From positions 3,908,501 to 3,972,500 of the forward strand of contig OY987269.1 of NCBI GenBank assembly GCA_963920665.1: a stretch of 64,000 nt of DNA, given 5' to 3'. Under the pieces are notes generated by a model. It did not search any database. It saw only the letters and a program-made list of their open reading frames with translations, and had not been told where the DNA came from. Source of the DNA: Straminergon stramineum (lineage: Eukaryota > Streptophyta > Bryopsida > Hypnales > Calliergonaceae). Positions 24,549 to 37,010 of the stretch are shown here, in pieces. The position numbers were made by a program, and so were the translations under genes. How positions within the stretch are numbered: position 1 is the first letter of the stretch; the number at the start of each line of letters is the position of its first letter.

Positions 24549-26061
24549 CTGCAATGATCACAAAGATCACAAAGAAACAAATTACCAATTAGCTCCATGA
24601 TTCATTAACCCGAGCTTAAATTTCAAGGAACCTCCCCCTCACATTGACAAAAGAAGAGGACAATGTAAGAATCCTCAGGAATAGGGCAAATCACACCCTA
24701 CACAGCGGCTTTAGATGATCTGACTATGGATCCGCCAACCTTCCAAAACCATATCAAGACGATTCGGTAGCAAAACCCTAAACCATCGCAGACAGAAGAG
24801 CCCGCAGGCATTTCGCCAAGGCATAAAAAAAGTCATCACTATCGTTATTCACACCCTGGCTTCCAAACTCGAATTTCGATTTCGGCTCGTTCCACGCATT
24901 CCGATCAACAAGACGAGAACACGTAACTACTAATACAAACAAAAGATTTCGCCGTACTTGCACTAGCCCAAGATGCTGTATGCAATCCTCCTTATAATTC
25001 CTCTTTCTAATGCCTCTTTATTATTCTAGGGCCTCCAAGTCAAGCTTCCGTGGAATCAGTCGTGTAAGAACAGTGGCTCGCAATCAACGCTAGCGTTCTT
25101 ACATCAAGTGGTCTGTTGCATTGCATGGGTTCTGTTATTTAGGCTTGGCTTTGGGGTAATTGAATGCCTTTGGATCTGTTTGCTCATTCAGCGTATTTGA
25201 CCAGGTAGTGGTAGCGACTACAGAAAAAGCCACTGCCGAGAATACTCAAAACTATTTCAGATCACCTCCTACTCAGCAGCCTCAGATGACCTCACTACGA
25301 TGTGTCAACCTTCATAAAGCAAATTTAAGATCGGTGTAGCAGTAAATTGTCGAACCAAGGGAGAGAGGGGGAGAGAGAGACAGTCCGAGATATGGCAAAG
25401 AAGCTTGCAATATTCCTAAAAAGCCCTACCCAGCGAGCAATTCGTGCAAAGAAAATCCCGGGAAAACGATGGAAAATGCATCTGGAGGTGAGAGAGTGGG
25501 TTGAGGATTACCATGGTGCTCGGTCGGAACGACACAAGGGTTGCGCACGCCAACCAATGAAGATCTGCAAACAAGCAATACCCAAAAGCAAGCCAAGCTC
25601 ACGGCAGCAAGCTGCAAGAGGGACGAAGCGCAAAAGGGAGGGTCTAGACCCGCGCACACGCCGGCAGGTCCTGGCGGGTTTCGGTAGCAAAACCCTAAAC
25701 CCCTCGCCGAGGATTAAAATTCTTGCTCCAACGCGCCTGCTATTGCAGGTGATTTGGGTTTGCAAAGAATTTTGTGCATGATTAGGGTTTCCTAGTGAGG
25801 TTCGCACTGCAAGTGATTTTGTTTTTTCAAGACTTCTTGCACATGGTTAGGGTTCGCAGGTGAGTTGGGTATTGCAAGTGATTTTCCTTTGGAAAGAATG
25901 TTGTGGGAAATGCTTTGGGCTTTGCCTTTCTTTGTTTTGTCTGTGTAAGTTATGCCCTTGAGAATCACGGTCTTCAAATTTGACAAAACCAGCCATTGTT
26001 GTCATCCATTGCAGCATCGTTTGTTAATTGTTTGGATCGCTCGGTTTCCTACCTCTATTAA
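24549..26061. promoter_or_regulatory. 5' region of the helicase gene, with duplicated segments
   Basis: Must contain the first exon, 5' UTR and promoter of the helicase. The 22-base string TTCGGTAGCAAAACCCTAAAC(C) occurs at about 24763 and again at 25679, and 24700-24760 resembles 25275-25330, so part of the leader/promoter has been duplicated. A basic open frame with ATG at 25392 (to 25781, 129 aa) has no recognisable domain and I do not call it a gene. Confidence 0.4.
25743..25910 (+). repeat. Tandem repeat, about 64 bp period, 2.5 copies
   Basis: Units start near 25743, 25807 and 25872. Each contains TTGCA(A/G)GTGATTT, a stretch like GGAAAGAATTTTGTG, and the first two also carry a (G/C)AT(G/T)(A/G)TTAGGGTT segment. 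Copies are diverged. It lies in the distal upstream region of the helicase gene. Confidence 0.6.
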
Positions 26062-26632
26062 CCCCTAAAACGTCCAGATTCATCTCCAGAATTGACGATT
26101 TGAGAAAAATCATTATAAAGTACTATTTGAAAGCATATTTTGGAATTGAAATGCAAATAAAAGTTGTAGATTTTGATTTGCAGATTCCATCTATATGGTT
26201 AGATTCACCAATGCTATCACCAATCTTTATTTATAAATTTTGAAAGAGAAATTCCAAAATTCCTTCTAAATTCGATTGCAAGTATGATATTATCATTTTT
26301 TGAGTGAAATTTATTGGAATGGATTTGAAATGAGGTTCTCTTCACATGATGATTTTTTGAAATTTTTGTGTTCTTCCCATCTATGACCTCGTTTTGGCTA
26401 ATCCAATTTTGAACTAAAGTCAATGTAGTTTGACCACTTGACATACTTGTACATTTGTAATCTTAGAAAAAATATGAACTCTAGTAACACCAAATCCAAC
26501 CTGTAGATAGGACAACAACTTGCTAACATATCTTCACAAATTAAAATAACTTTCATCTAAGTAGTTAGGTGGATGAAATTGGAGTTTCAATTTGTTCATC
26601 GTCTAGAGAATGGACATCGACGCATGTAGGGG
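26062..26632 (+). mobile_element. TTAA-flanked MITE, family 2, copy E
   Basis: 571 bp, starting CCCCTAAAACGTCCAGATTC and ending GCATGTAGGGG, flanked by perfect TTAA (26058-26061 and 26633-26636). Internally homologous over its length to the inverted copy at 45241-45809 and the degraded copy at 54091-54682. No coding capacity. Confidence 0.82.
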
Positions 26633-26871
26633 TTAATAGTACATGGGACATTCTAAACTTCAAATGACCATTTTTTATTTGAAGAAAGGTCTTTCAATGA
26701 GGAGAATTTGGAAGTGTCATTGGCCGTCACTATGTTTGCTACCATTTTGCAAGTAAAACTGCATAGAAATGTTTATATTTTATTTTTCAAAGGCGAAGAC
26801 ATATTTGCACTACGAGCTGTAAAATTTTTGGGTATTTTTGGAAAGAATTTGAATTTACTATGAATTTCTTA

Positions 26872-27521
26872 CCCCTAAACGCCCAAAGCCTTTTTTGAGC
26901 TTCTTGGAATTTGCTCTAAATTGAACATTGAAAAGTCAACATTTTGACAAGCTGTATCAATTTTTTTTAAACGTAAGGCTATAGAAATTCAAACTAGATA
27001 TGTTTAGTAATCACATGGGAAAAGAAAACACAACAATATGATTTATGGATTGAAAGATTATAATGTTTGATCATGAGGGTGCTAAAATTGTTAAAGTGAT
27101 TTGAAGTTTGTCAATCCTCTTTTCACACATCAAATCTAAAAAAATTGGTCACCAAAAAAATATGAGGTTGAAGGGCATTATAGCATAAGTCCAATCAATT
27201 TACAACATCTCAAATTTACTCTACAATTTTTGTAAATGAATTTTTAATGTGATTTTTTCTCCAAGATCTAGTGTATTTGAGGCTCATTTCCAAGAGCCAT
27301 CAACACTAAAAAATGGCAAGATTTGCAATGGACACCCTTGCCCAAAATCATGAACAAAAAATTACAATCATTCATTTTCAAAATTGGATTTTTGATGCTA
27401 AACTAGACTTCAAAAAGAAGTTTTTAAAAATATAAATTACTAAAAATAGTAATTTGGTAAGGTTTTATTTAACTTCAAAATTTTGCTAACACCAAATTTT
27501 GGTGCCTTGGGTATTTAGGGT
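26872..27521 (-). mobile_element. TTAA-type MITE, family 1, copy D (inverted)
   Basis: About 650 bp, opposite in orientation to the copies at 7301, 34952 and 39830. It starts CCCCTAAACGCCCAAAGCC and ends GGTGCCTTGGGTATTTAGGG. The right flank keeps TTAA (27522-27525); the left flank reads TTA then CCCC, so one base of the target duplication appears lost. Internal blocks such as TGGAAATGAGCCTCAAATAC are shared, in reverse, with the other copies. Confidence 0.78.
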
Positions 27522-29839
27522 TTAAGAAAGATGTAAAGAAAGGTCATATAAAATACAAAATGTACTCATAAAAATCTGAAATTTTCATTGTCCATAGCTC
27601 CATTATAGTTTTCACCTACGGTAGGGCATGGCATGGTAGGGGTTCTTGTGTGGGTGCATGAGGAGGAGCCAAACCCTTGCTTAGACCCTCAGAAACTTCA
27701 GCCCGACCAATCACACTCCAAAAAATGACATTCAACTATTGTATCCTTCAAGTAATTCTTATTGCGGAAGGTTAAGTAAACCCTTAGTAATCCAAGTGAC
27801 CATTTTTTGGTCATTGCCCCTCTGTTTTGAGCTCCCCATTCTTAAATTTTCAAGATTTTTCTCAATAAATATTACTTTGAAGAAATAGACTATGTTGTGA
27901 ATCCAATGGTGGTAGTTTCATCAAATTTCAAGTTAAACTCTACTTTGTAAATTTATTTTTTAAGTTGAGTGGTGTAGTATAATTCATGGCTCATTTGGGG
28001 GGTTTCCGATTTTGGGCATGGACTGAAAAGTTATTAATTTACAATAGAACTTCTCTAAAGCAATAGTCTCAAGACCAAGCTCAAGACCCCCATACTCAAG
28101 AAACTCAAAGAAATTCTCTAATGTCTATATTTGGGATTGGACATAGTGTGGGACTGGGCAATCAATACTCCATTACTTTAGAGGGGTCATTGCCCTAAAG
28201 AAGTTCTTCTATAATGTGATTGTTGCCCACCTCTAAAAGGGTAGATCCAAGGAGCTTAAGGGGAAGACAAGTGTGTCCATTCTTGTTTTTCTTACAAACA
28301 CTACTCTCATTTTAGTAAGCACTATGCATTGCAAGCTCCACCCAAAATTGCAAAATAACCAAAATGTTGTGAAATTTTAGATGAGCATTTTCAACTCTCT
28401 TGTCTTTTAGTGAACACAGAAGTTCATCATTTCAAAATATTCTCACTAAGATATGCTCCTTCAAAGGAAATTGCCCTATTTTTTCAATGACCCAAATAAA
28501 ACTTCAAACCTAAATATCTACTAAATTGTCCAATCTAATAATCTAAAACTTTTTGAGGTGCACACTCTCAATGTAAACTACACTAGATCCTATAGTTACA
28601 TTATATTTGATCTCAAGAAAAATTAGCAAATAAATTGCTCAAGTTCTTTGCAATTTTGGCCCATTTTGAAAGTACACACACCACAGGGCATTCAAGATTA
28701 ATCCACACAATGATTTTCACCCCCAAGAAAAAAGCCAAGATAGACTAACAAAGTGGCTATTCTCCCTTTCTTGGACTATTTTACTCTTGCAACAACTAGC
28801 TAGCAAAAAAGGACATGTGGTAAGACACCTCTCTCCTATATATTTAATTCAAGAGTAGGCGCTTGCTTCTATTGTAGCCATTTGAGGTTGCATAGGGCCT
28901 TCAAAGTAGCCTATGCATGTAACTCTACTTATTGAGCTCATTCTAGCATTGATAGATTCCTATGAGCATCCCTAACAATTCTTCCCTATTCCTATCTCCA
29001 TGTAGATGAAGATAGAACAAATATGGGGATAAGGAATGCTCTTTCCCTACTAGTGTTGCTATTCTCCAAACATATAGAGAAAAATGATTTTGAATTCCCT
29101 TACAGGGACTTGGGCCTTGTCTCTTCTAAATATTTAAGAATGCAAGATTCTAATAGGGAGTTTTCTAGATGAATTTCATCCACATTGGGATAGGAAACAC
29201 CCATTGTGGGGATGCTCTAGAGCCAAACTCTAGATTCGGTTCAACTAAGTTTTAAGGCAAAGGCAATGGCGTTGAGCTTGCCCATGCAATCCCAAGTTGT
29301 TATATGGCACAAGAGCTATTAAATTGTGAGATTTTGAAATTGAATTCCCTAAATTTGTAATAGAAATACTTATAATATGTATAGGAGTCATTTAGGGCCA
29401 CGATGTGTGGTGTATGTGGGTGGAAAAGGACTATTTATTTTCCATTACAACCCCCAATTCAAACTCTAAAATGCTTATATTAGAGTCTTTGAAAACCATA
29501 CCTACCCGCAAACTAAAACTCCTCATAACTTTCATCTCATTTAATCAAAGCTTTCCATGTATATATAAATCTAGAGAATCAATTTCAAATTATTTTTTAA
29601 ACCAATTTTTGAAGAAGATTTTTGAGCTGCTTGGGCTATCCACCAAGCAATGAAAATGACATTTTATGCAATAATTTTTTAACCATGTAATCAAAAGTTC
29701 TATAAATTGTTGGGTCTTGGAGCCACTGCTTGGGTACATATTGTGGGAAAATTTCAACAAAAATAAATAAAAATTCCATATGTAGTGAGCTGCCCAAAAT
29801 TGCTATGTTGCCAAAAGATGTAGTTTTGACCTTTAGGGG
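27522..29839. other. Repeat-derived intergenic DNA
   Basis: No gene seen. It includes the left arm of the foldback (27780-28700). At 29832-29839 there is an isolated TTTAGGGG end followed by TTAA (29840-29843), like the right end of the TTAA elements, but I could not find its left partner. A sequence CCCGCAAACTAAAACTCCTC near 29505 recurs near 30234, a local direct repeat. Confidence 0.4.
27780..28700 (+). repeat. Left arm of a large inverted repeat (foldback)
   Basis: About 900 bp whose reverse complement recurs at 30710-31480, diverged but collinear. Shared blocks include GTAGATCCAAGG, TTCTTACAAACACTACTCT, GCATTGCAAGCTCCAC and CAAATAAAACTTCAAAC. The 2 kb between the arms has no gene. Confidence 0.7.
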
Positions 29840-30709
29840 TTAACTTGTTCAAATACATTGTCCAAAATTTCTTAAATGAATATCCCTACTAATTGCAAGT
29901 TCAATGTACTTAAACTTCAAAATGTAGGCTTTTCTAGCCCTTCCAAAAGGTGAAGTTTTGTCTTTCAACATTTTTTTAATATATTGAAAAAAGGATCAAA
30001 AATTTTAACTAAAAAAACTTTTGATTTGATCTTTTAGAAATTTGTGAAGTGGAAGGTGGTAATGAATGAAAGAAAAAACTAATCTACTGATAACTTTTAC
30101 AAGAGATTGAAAATTGTTAATACCAATGGTGAGAATGTTCTAGTAAACAATTAATATCTTTTATTTTTATTTTAAAATCTTCAAATTGATTGAGAGCAAA
30201 AGACAGCTTTATATGTTTTTCTACCTTCATTCCCCGCAAAGTAAAACTCCTCATAACTTTTACCTCATTTTTCTAAATTGAATGGTTCAAATTTTTTTGA
30301 ATAGATATTAATCTATAGCTTTCCAAAAAAATGATTAACCTTTTTCTAGGACATATTTTTTTTCTACTCAGTTTGACATTGAAATCACAAAACCCCTTTT
30401 AACTTTTGTAGTATTTATCAAAATGACATGAAAGAAACAAAGCTTCACATGTAGATTATGATGTATAGCTTTCATCCTAAAATTTTCATGAAAAAATTCA
30501 AAACTATGAAGTCAAAAAAGACTAACCAAATTCTCAAAAGCCCAAAGTGGGCTCCTTGGTCTATTCAAGGTTAATATTTTTCTTTGTACTCTTAATTTCA
30601 AATCTTCATATTCTCCATTTGTTGAAGTCTTATCGTTTGCAAATCTTGGTTTGGGAATTAGAGACACATTTCCCATAAAACCATGGTACATGGGTGGTTC
30701 AATGATTAA

Positions 30710-31480
30710 TTCCTAATGATCCAAGGGGGGTGTACTTTCAGAACTAGTCAAAATTGTCATGAACTTGAGCAATTTTTTTGCTAATTTTTTGTTGAGATCA
30801 AATAGAATGTAACCCATCCGCAGGATTTTGTATTTCACATTGAGAGTGAGAACCTCAAAATTTTCAGATTATTTGACTGCACAATTTAGAAGATATTTAA
30901 GTTTGAAGTTTTATTTGGGTCAATGAAAATACAGGGCATTGCACTTTGAAGAAGCATATCTTTGTGAGAACATTTTGAAATAATTATGTGTTTATGCTCA
31001 ATGAAAGATAGGAGAGTTGAAAATGTACATGTAAAATTTCACAACATTCTAAAGGATTTTTCAATTCATAGTGGAGCTTGCAATGCATGGTGGTCACTAA
31101 AATAAGAGTAGTGTTTGTAAGAATAAAAGAATGGGACACTAGTCTTCTCTTTGAAATCCTTGGATCTGCCCTTTTTGAGGTGGGTGAGAATCACATTGGT
31201 TGGCTGACTTTTTAGTCCATGCCCAAACCGAATCCTAAAAAATGAGCCATAAACTACACTACACCTCTTAACTTTGAAAAATTCCACAAGGCAGATTTTA
31301 ACTTGAATTCCGATGAAACCACTGCCATTGGTTTCATAATGCAGACTATTTTCTTGAAATAATTTTTATTTTTAAAAAAACTAAAAATTTGAGAACGGGC
31401 AGCTCAGAAAAGAGGGGCAGCAACCAGAAAATGGACACTTGGGTCATTACGGAGGTTTGTTTGTGGTTTAAAAGTTCTGG
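30710..31480 (-). repeat. Right arm of the large inverted repeat (foldback)
   Basis: Inverted partner of 27780-28700. On the plus strand it carries GAAGTTTTATTTGGGTCAAT, GTGGAGCTTGCAATGCATGG and CCTTGGATCTGCCC, which are the reverse complements of the left-arm blocks. The arms differ by many substitutions and indels, so the structure is old. Confidence 0.7.
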
Positions 31481-34400
31481 GAATCCCTCCTTCAGTATGT
31501 ATTCTCAAATAGCTGTCCCTTCTCACTTCTGATTTTGTAATTTTTTCCTCAGTGCTTGTGATGCACAATCAATCTTCCAACTAATGCTTTTGCAAGCCAT
31601 TTGGCTGAGCAGTGAGCACATGTGTAGGGTTCTGACCACCCCTTTCATTTATATTTTAAAAAACAAATCGACCAATATACATGTGGAATTTTCCCAAATT
31701 TGATGCTCTTGTGGGAAAAAAACATTAAGCAGATAAATCTATAGAAGAGCACTGACCGAAGGATTACATCGGTATGGATTTTTGAAGCATAAGGTAGTGT
31801 GCTATTAAAGAGACCGTTTAAGGGTTGGTTGGCCTTTTTGATGGTTCTTAGATGCATGGAATTATTTATCCTTATTATTCACTTGAAAAAAATTTGATGT
31901 GGAATCTAACCCAAGTGGTTTCATATTTTTCAGAGCATTTTTGAATTACTTACGAATTTTCAAATAATTATGTAGTAGGCACCTATTTTTTATTATAGGC
32001 CTTGCAAAACCCATACACACATAGACTGAAAAAAGATATGGCTTGACCCAAAATAAGCACTACATCATTCAAAAAGTAATCACAAGGTTCTTAAATGCAA
32101 CCATTACTAAACTTAAACGGACTCTAAATTCTTTTAACATTTGTAAGAAGGCAATTGGGCAATCAATTCTCATTTAGAAAAATTAAGTGGACACACCCTA
32201 GCTTTGAAATGGACCCTCTTTGGCTCTTATTCCATCGATTGGCAAAGTATGAATCAATACTTGACAAATCTTAATTATGCTCTAACATTTGTGGCAGTCC
32301 ATTTTAGAACCATTGACTATCCATTTCAGAGGGGCCTAGTGGGTTGTTTGAAGAAGATGGTTGCAATAAGAGCAAATTACCTTATGAGAAAGTTAAGTTC
32401 ATTGAGAAACTACAAAGTAAAATGATAGGCTTTGATCTCTTATTATACCTTAATCCCTAAAGGCCCAAGGCCTTTTGGGGTTTAAAAACACCATTGCTTC
32501 TAAAGTGTTATAGTTCTCAATGTCAATAAGGTATAAAAATCTCAACTATACACTCTGGTAGTGTACACATTGTAGATGACATGAATCAAATTTGAAATCA
32601 TTTGGCTACTATAATCAAGAATTTTGCCTTCCTCAACAAAACCCAAGATTATAGTATAGGGGTTCAAAATCCAAGGAATGATCAAACAATCTAATGCATT
32701 TGTAACTGAAGTCACTTTTATAATAGAAATGTCTTATCAATTAGATTCTAATGGAAAATAATACAAAAATAACCCATTGGTTTTAAGAAAAGGATATCAC
32801 TCATTTATCCAATCACTCATTTTTGTCCGACACATATGAATGCAACAAAACAAATATGTGGTCCCCGTCTTATCCTAGTATGGGGATAAATAAGTAATAT
32901 GCTTAAAGCGAGAATAAACACAACATATAGCTTTAAGCACTATAGTATCCATTTCTTGTTGCATTTGCTTAAAGCATAGGCTCACAATAATTCGCTTTAG
33001 CATCACTCATCATTCAATAAACGACAATTAGTATTTCCAACTTCACTCAGACCATCACAATCTCCATATTGCTTATAGCATTCCTTGTTCTAATTTGCTT
33101 TAAGCAACTACACAATGTATTCTTTCAATAGTCAACCTTACAATTCGTCTTCAATCTACAAATTCATTTGCTTATAGCATTACTATACTGATTTTGTTTT
33201 AAGCCATTTAAATATACTTCAATAGTACAACTTCTACACTCTCTTATGACACACACACATACAAGGCATTCACTTGAATTACATACACTATTCACAGATT
33301 TGCTCTAAGCATTTCTATCACACACAACTCTCAAAGCTTTCATAAACTGATTCAATCATTCAATAGAAATTCTCATTGGCTTTCACTTAAAGCTTCAATC
33401 CTTACACCCAAACAACTGCATCAAGCCTTAACAAGAACACACACTACTACAAGCTTATACAAACAGATGGAATGATTTAATCAAATACTCACACACAAAC
33501 AATTGCTTTAAGCACAACAATAATACTTCCTCTTACAGGAAAATTTCCACACATACACAACTGCCCAATCCCTAGGATTTTAAACTCAATCTAAAACACA
33601 ATAAAAAGATGACCAATCACTAAGACTTACACAATTAAAATATATATGCTTAAAGCTTCTTATTATAAAGAGTATCAACAAAATACATGAGTGTTCCAAA
33701 ACTCACACACAACCTGAAAAACAAAGAGGGGAAGAAGAGACAAAGGAAAGAGAGAAAGAAAATCACTTATCAACACAACTTAAGTGATTGTCCAAATCCT
33801 TTCCGGTCTAACCGTTAAAAGTCATTCATTGTTCACTTGAAATCCCACGGCAATTCCTCAAATCACTTGACAATCTATCACCTATCACCATGCATTCCTA
33901 AAACCAAGGGTAAAATGAACTCCATTCACACATTAAAACAAAAACAAAATTTTTGAGTTAATAATTTTATATTTACAGTTATATTGATTGCAAAATTAGA
34001 ATGTTTTATTGTAGAAAAAGGATTTTGATATTTTCCTAGATACACATTTAGAGGTGAAATTTGATTTCTAAACCTACTCAAATGAAAAAAAACATTAAAC
34101 TATAAAGTGCTTAAAAACCAACATACAAATGCATGTGTAAAGGAAAATATCATTCAATTGACTCATTGTGTTTACAAAATGGCTTTGAAATGCCAAAAAA
34201 TACTAAAAATAGTTGCAAAAAATACATATATGGTTGAACCTCCTTCTACTAAAATGTTTCTCAATCGCTCATAACTTCTTGGATTGATATGAAATTTTAA
34301 CCACACAAACTAGACTAAAATTCATAACTTTTTCAATTTTTTCAATTTAAAATAGACCTTGTATGAAGAAGTAACAAGTTGTTGAAACTCACTTGAATTC

Positions 34401-34804
34401 AAAAAAATTGGAATTTTGAACTTCGAATTGCTCCCAAACATTCAAAACAATTTGGATTGACATGAAAATTTGACCACATAAATGAAACTTCAAGAGGGAC
34501 ATAATACAACAAATTTTATTGAAAACAAACATTGGATGAAAGAGATACAAGCCCCCAAAGTTGTAGCCATCAAAATGAAGTTTGATGAATTCAAATGGCC
34601 CCCATGAACTTCAAAGGACTTTCAAAAATTCAATATATTTTGGATTGATCTGAATATTTTACCACACAAACTAGAAGAGAGAGTGTAAATTCCCCAACAA
34701 TTTTTATTATATTCTAATACAAATGCAAAAGTTACAACACTTCAAATTGGACTTCGAGAGGACACTTTTGGTCCACCGAAAGGTGCTTAGTAGTTAGTAC
34801 GGGT
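31481..34804. other. Intergenic DNA without a gene
   Basis: No convincing coding sequence. The most distinctive part is 32890-33660, listed separately. 33700-34800 is AT-rich with repeated phrases such as GATTGA(C/T)ATGAAA(A/T)TTT(G/A)ACCAC near 34281, 34452 and 34652, suggesting old local duplication. TTAATCCCTAAAGGCCCAAG near 32453 resembles one TTAA-element end. Confidence 0.4.
32895..33660. repeat. Cluster of TGCTTTAAGCA / TGCTTAAAGCA-like palindromes
   Basis: At least eleven copies of a 9-11 bp near-palindrome, in both orientations and with irregular spacing of 30-150 bp. Examples start near 32900, 32929, 32966, 32993, 33069, 33095, 33169, 33196, 33301, 33504 and 33648. The plus strand of this stretch is also strikingly poor in G and rich in CA. 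It is not a coding region and not a regular tandem array. Confidence 0.65.
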
Positions 34805-34905
34805 TAAGTGAATAATCAACTGGCGGTGTAAAAAGACTTGGCTAAAAGTGTGCTCTTAGTGATTACTTTAATTTTACAAAAATTCACCTTTAACACTTGT
34901 TCGAA
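34805..34905 (-). repeat. Short dispersed repeat, copy 1 (about 100 bp)
   Basis: Its reverse complement matches 58525-58622 in an intron of the riboflavin kinase gene. Shared strings include TTTTTACACCGCCA and TTGATTATTCACTTAA. The ends, GTTAAAGGTGAA and TTCACTTAA, are roughly inverted, which suggests a very small MITE. Confidence 0.6.
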
Positions 34906-34951
34906 TTAAGATAGGGCACATTCACACCAAGTCACCAAAGGGATATCTTAA

Positions 34952-35588
34952 CCCCTAAATGCCCAAGGCACCAGATTCCGGTGTTTCAAAAACTTTGAAA
35001 TTAAGTAAAACCCAATCAAATTGCTATTTTTAGTAGTTTATATTTTTGGAGAATTCTTTTTGAGGTCTAGTTTTAGGATCAAAAAGTTGATTTGAAAAAT
35101 AAAGGATTATGATTTTTCTATTGAAGATTTAGTGCAAGGATGCCCATTGCAATCTTGACTTCCCGTAGTATTGAGGGCTCTTGGAAATGAGCCTCAAATA
35201 CACTAGATCTTGGAGGCAAAATCACATTAGAAATTCATTTAAAAAAATTGTAGAATAGATTTTGAAAGACTGTAAATTGATTGGGGTTGTGCATGCTAGG
35301 TCCTATAACCTCATATTTTTTTAGTGACCAACTTTTTAGAGTTGCCATGCAAAAAGTGAATTGAAAAATTTTCACAGTTTTTACACCCTCATGATCAAAC
35401 ATTATAATCTTTCAATTTGTAAGAAATATTGTTATGTTTTCTTTTCCTATGTGACCTCTAACATGTCTAGTTAGAATTTGTACGGTTACAATTCAAAAGA
35501 AATTGGTACAACTTATGAAAATGTTGACTTTTTGTTCAATTTAGAGCAAATTTCAAGGAGCTCCAAACAGGCCTCAAGCATTTAGGGG
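34952..35588 (+). mobile_element. TTAA-type MITE, family 1, copy B
   Basis: 637 bp, starting CCCCTAAATGCCCAAGGCAC and ending CATTTAGGGG. Left flank is TTAA (34948-34951); the right flank is TTAC, probably a decayed TTAA. It is the closest relative of copy A in IFT121 intron 19, with long identical stretches such as GGCTCTTGGAAATGAGCCTC. Confidence 0.83.
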
Positions 35589-37010
35589 TTACTGTTGAAA
35601 ATACACATATTGACACCAATATATTGTTTGTGGAAATTATTTGTGAAGTATAAATTCTGGAGGATAAAAAAATAGATTGCTTTGCAAATTATTCTCCAGT
35701 TATTCTCTAATGGATGAAATAATTTCCCAAAAATTAAAAAATAGAATGATATCACGACATTGAAATCTCATGATATTCTACCTTGGAAAATTGAAATAAA
35801 ATTTGTATGTCATAAATTAGGGGCAGAATTGTAAAATTGAATGAATTTAATCCCTAGGGTTCCAAGGCATTTTCTTCTTCAAAATCCACTCAAAACTATC
35901 ATTTCTACTATATTGTACCAAAATCTTACAAAGTGGCACTTTGAAAATCTAATTGTAGGATCTTGTACTATCCTTGTAGAAAACAATGTGGTAAGAATTT
36001 CAAAAAGTTTGATCATATAGATTAAAAGATATTTGCATTCAAAGGATAGTGTTTTGTTTTTTTACCCTACCTGAGAATTTTAGATGAATTTGATTGCCAT
36101 TTGTGGAATTTTTTTACACTATAGAATTTGATATTAAAAATTTTAACATGTTCAAAACCATGTTAATCATATCTACACCAATTTTCAAGGCAATGTAAGA
36201 CATGAAACACATCAAATAAAATCTTGCAATGCAACAATGTCTTGAGAATTGATAATACACTTCACTAATTTCAAATACATTTTCCCACCACAGACTTTCA
36301 GAATCCAATAATCCTTAAAGTGGATTCAAAGATATATGCATGCTTGAAAAGCTAGAAAAATAAATACTAGAAAAAAAACAAAATCTCAAATTTCTACAAG
36401 CTCCTAATGGTGAATGTGAACTCCTTAAGGTCAAAGACAATGGGCAACCCTCCTATAAAGGGAAAGTAAATGTTCTTGATACGTTTTTGGTATGTTCTCA
36501 TGATGTTCTATTGTCGGGGACTTGTGTTCATGTATTGTGGCTTGGAGTCTTCTATTGGTATGTTCACACTTGGCGTTTAGTAACAATGCTTGTAAAATTG
36601 TAATACCTTTGACAAAGACGGGTAGATGCAAACATGTGTTCAGAGTTAGTTTGGCATTGGTTTGGCATAGTGATGGTCATTTGAAGTTATGAATAATTTA
36701 GACCTAGGGCATTTGTAGCATTTTCCTAAAACCTAAGTCCTCATTTGCAAAATTCATCAAAAAATCATGGAGAATAAAAGAAACTATAATACCAATGTCA
36801 TTTGACCATCTCCAATGAAAAAATCATCTTGATGGCACATAGGAGGGTGAACTTCGGGGGCATTTATGGGGAGTAGGGTGGGGACATCATTTTTATAATA
36901 AAACTCATTGTCCATTATGAATCTTCAAAAGCTATGGGATAATTTAAAGATGAGAGCTTGACTGCTCTTTGACAAAATGTGGGAATTATATGTGAAGTAC
37001 ATATTTAGAC
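35589..37010. other. Intergenic, repeat-derived, no gene
   Basis: 35845-36070 is homologous, in the same orientation, to 45000-45230 and 53560-53800 (shared GGATCTTGTACTA-like and CTTCAAAA...ACTCAAAACTA-like blocks), an older repeat family of unknown type. The remainder holds only short unrecognised frames. Confidence 0.45.

Noticed and set aside
25392..25781. 129-aa basic open frame upstream of the helicase
   Set aside because: No domain, no splice or codon-use support, and it overlaps duplicated leader sequence. Left as noncoding.
32895..33660. CRISPR-like or satellite array
   Set aside because: The motif is too short, occurs in both orientations and has irregular spacing; a CRISPR array is also not expected in a plant nuclear genome.
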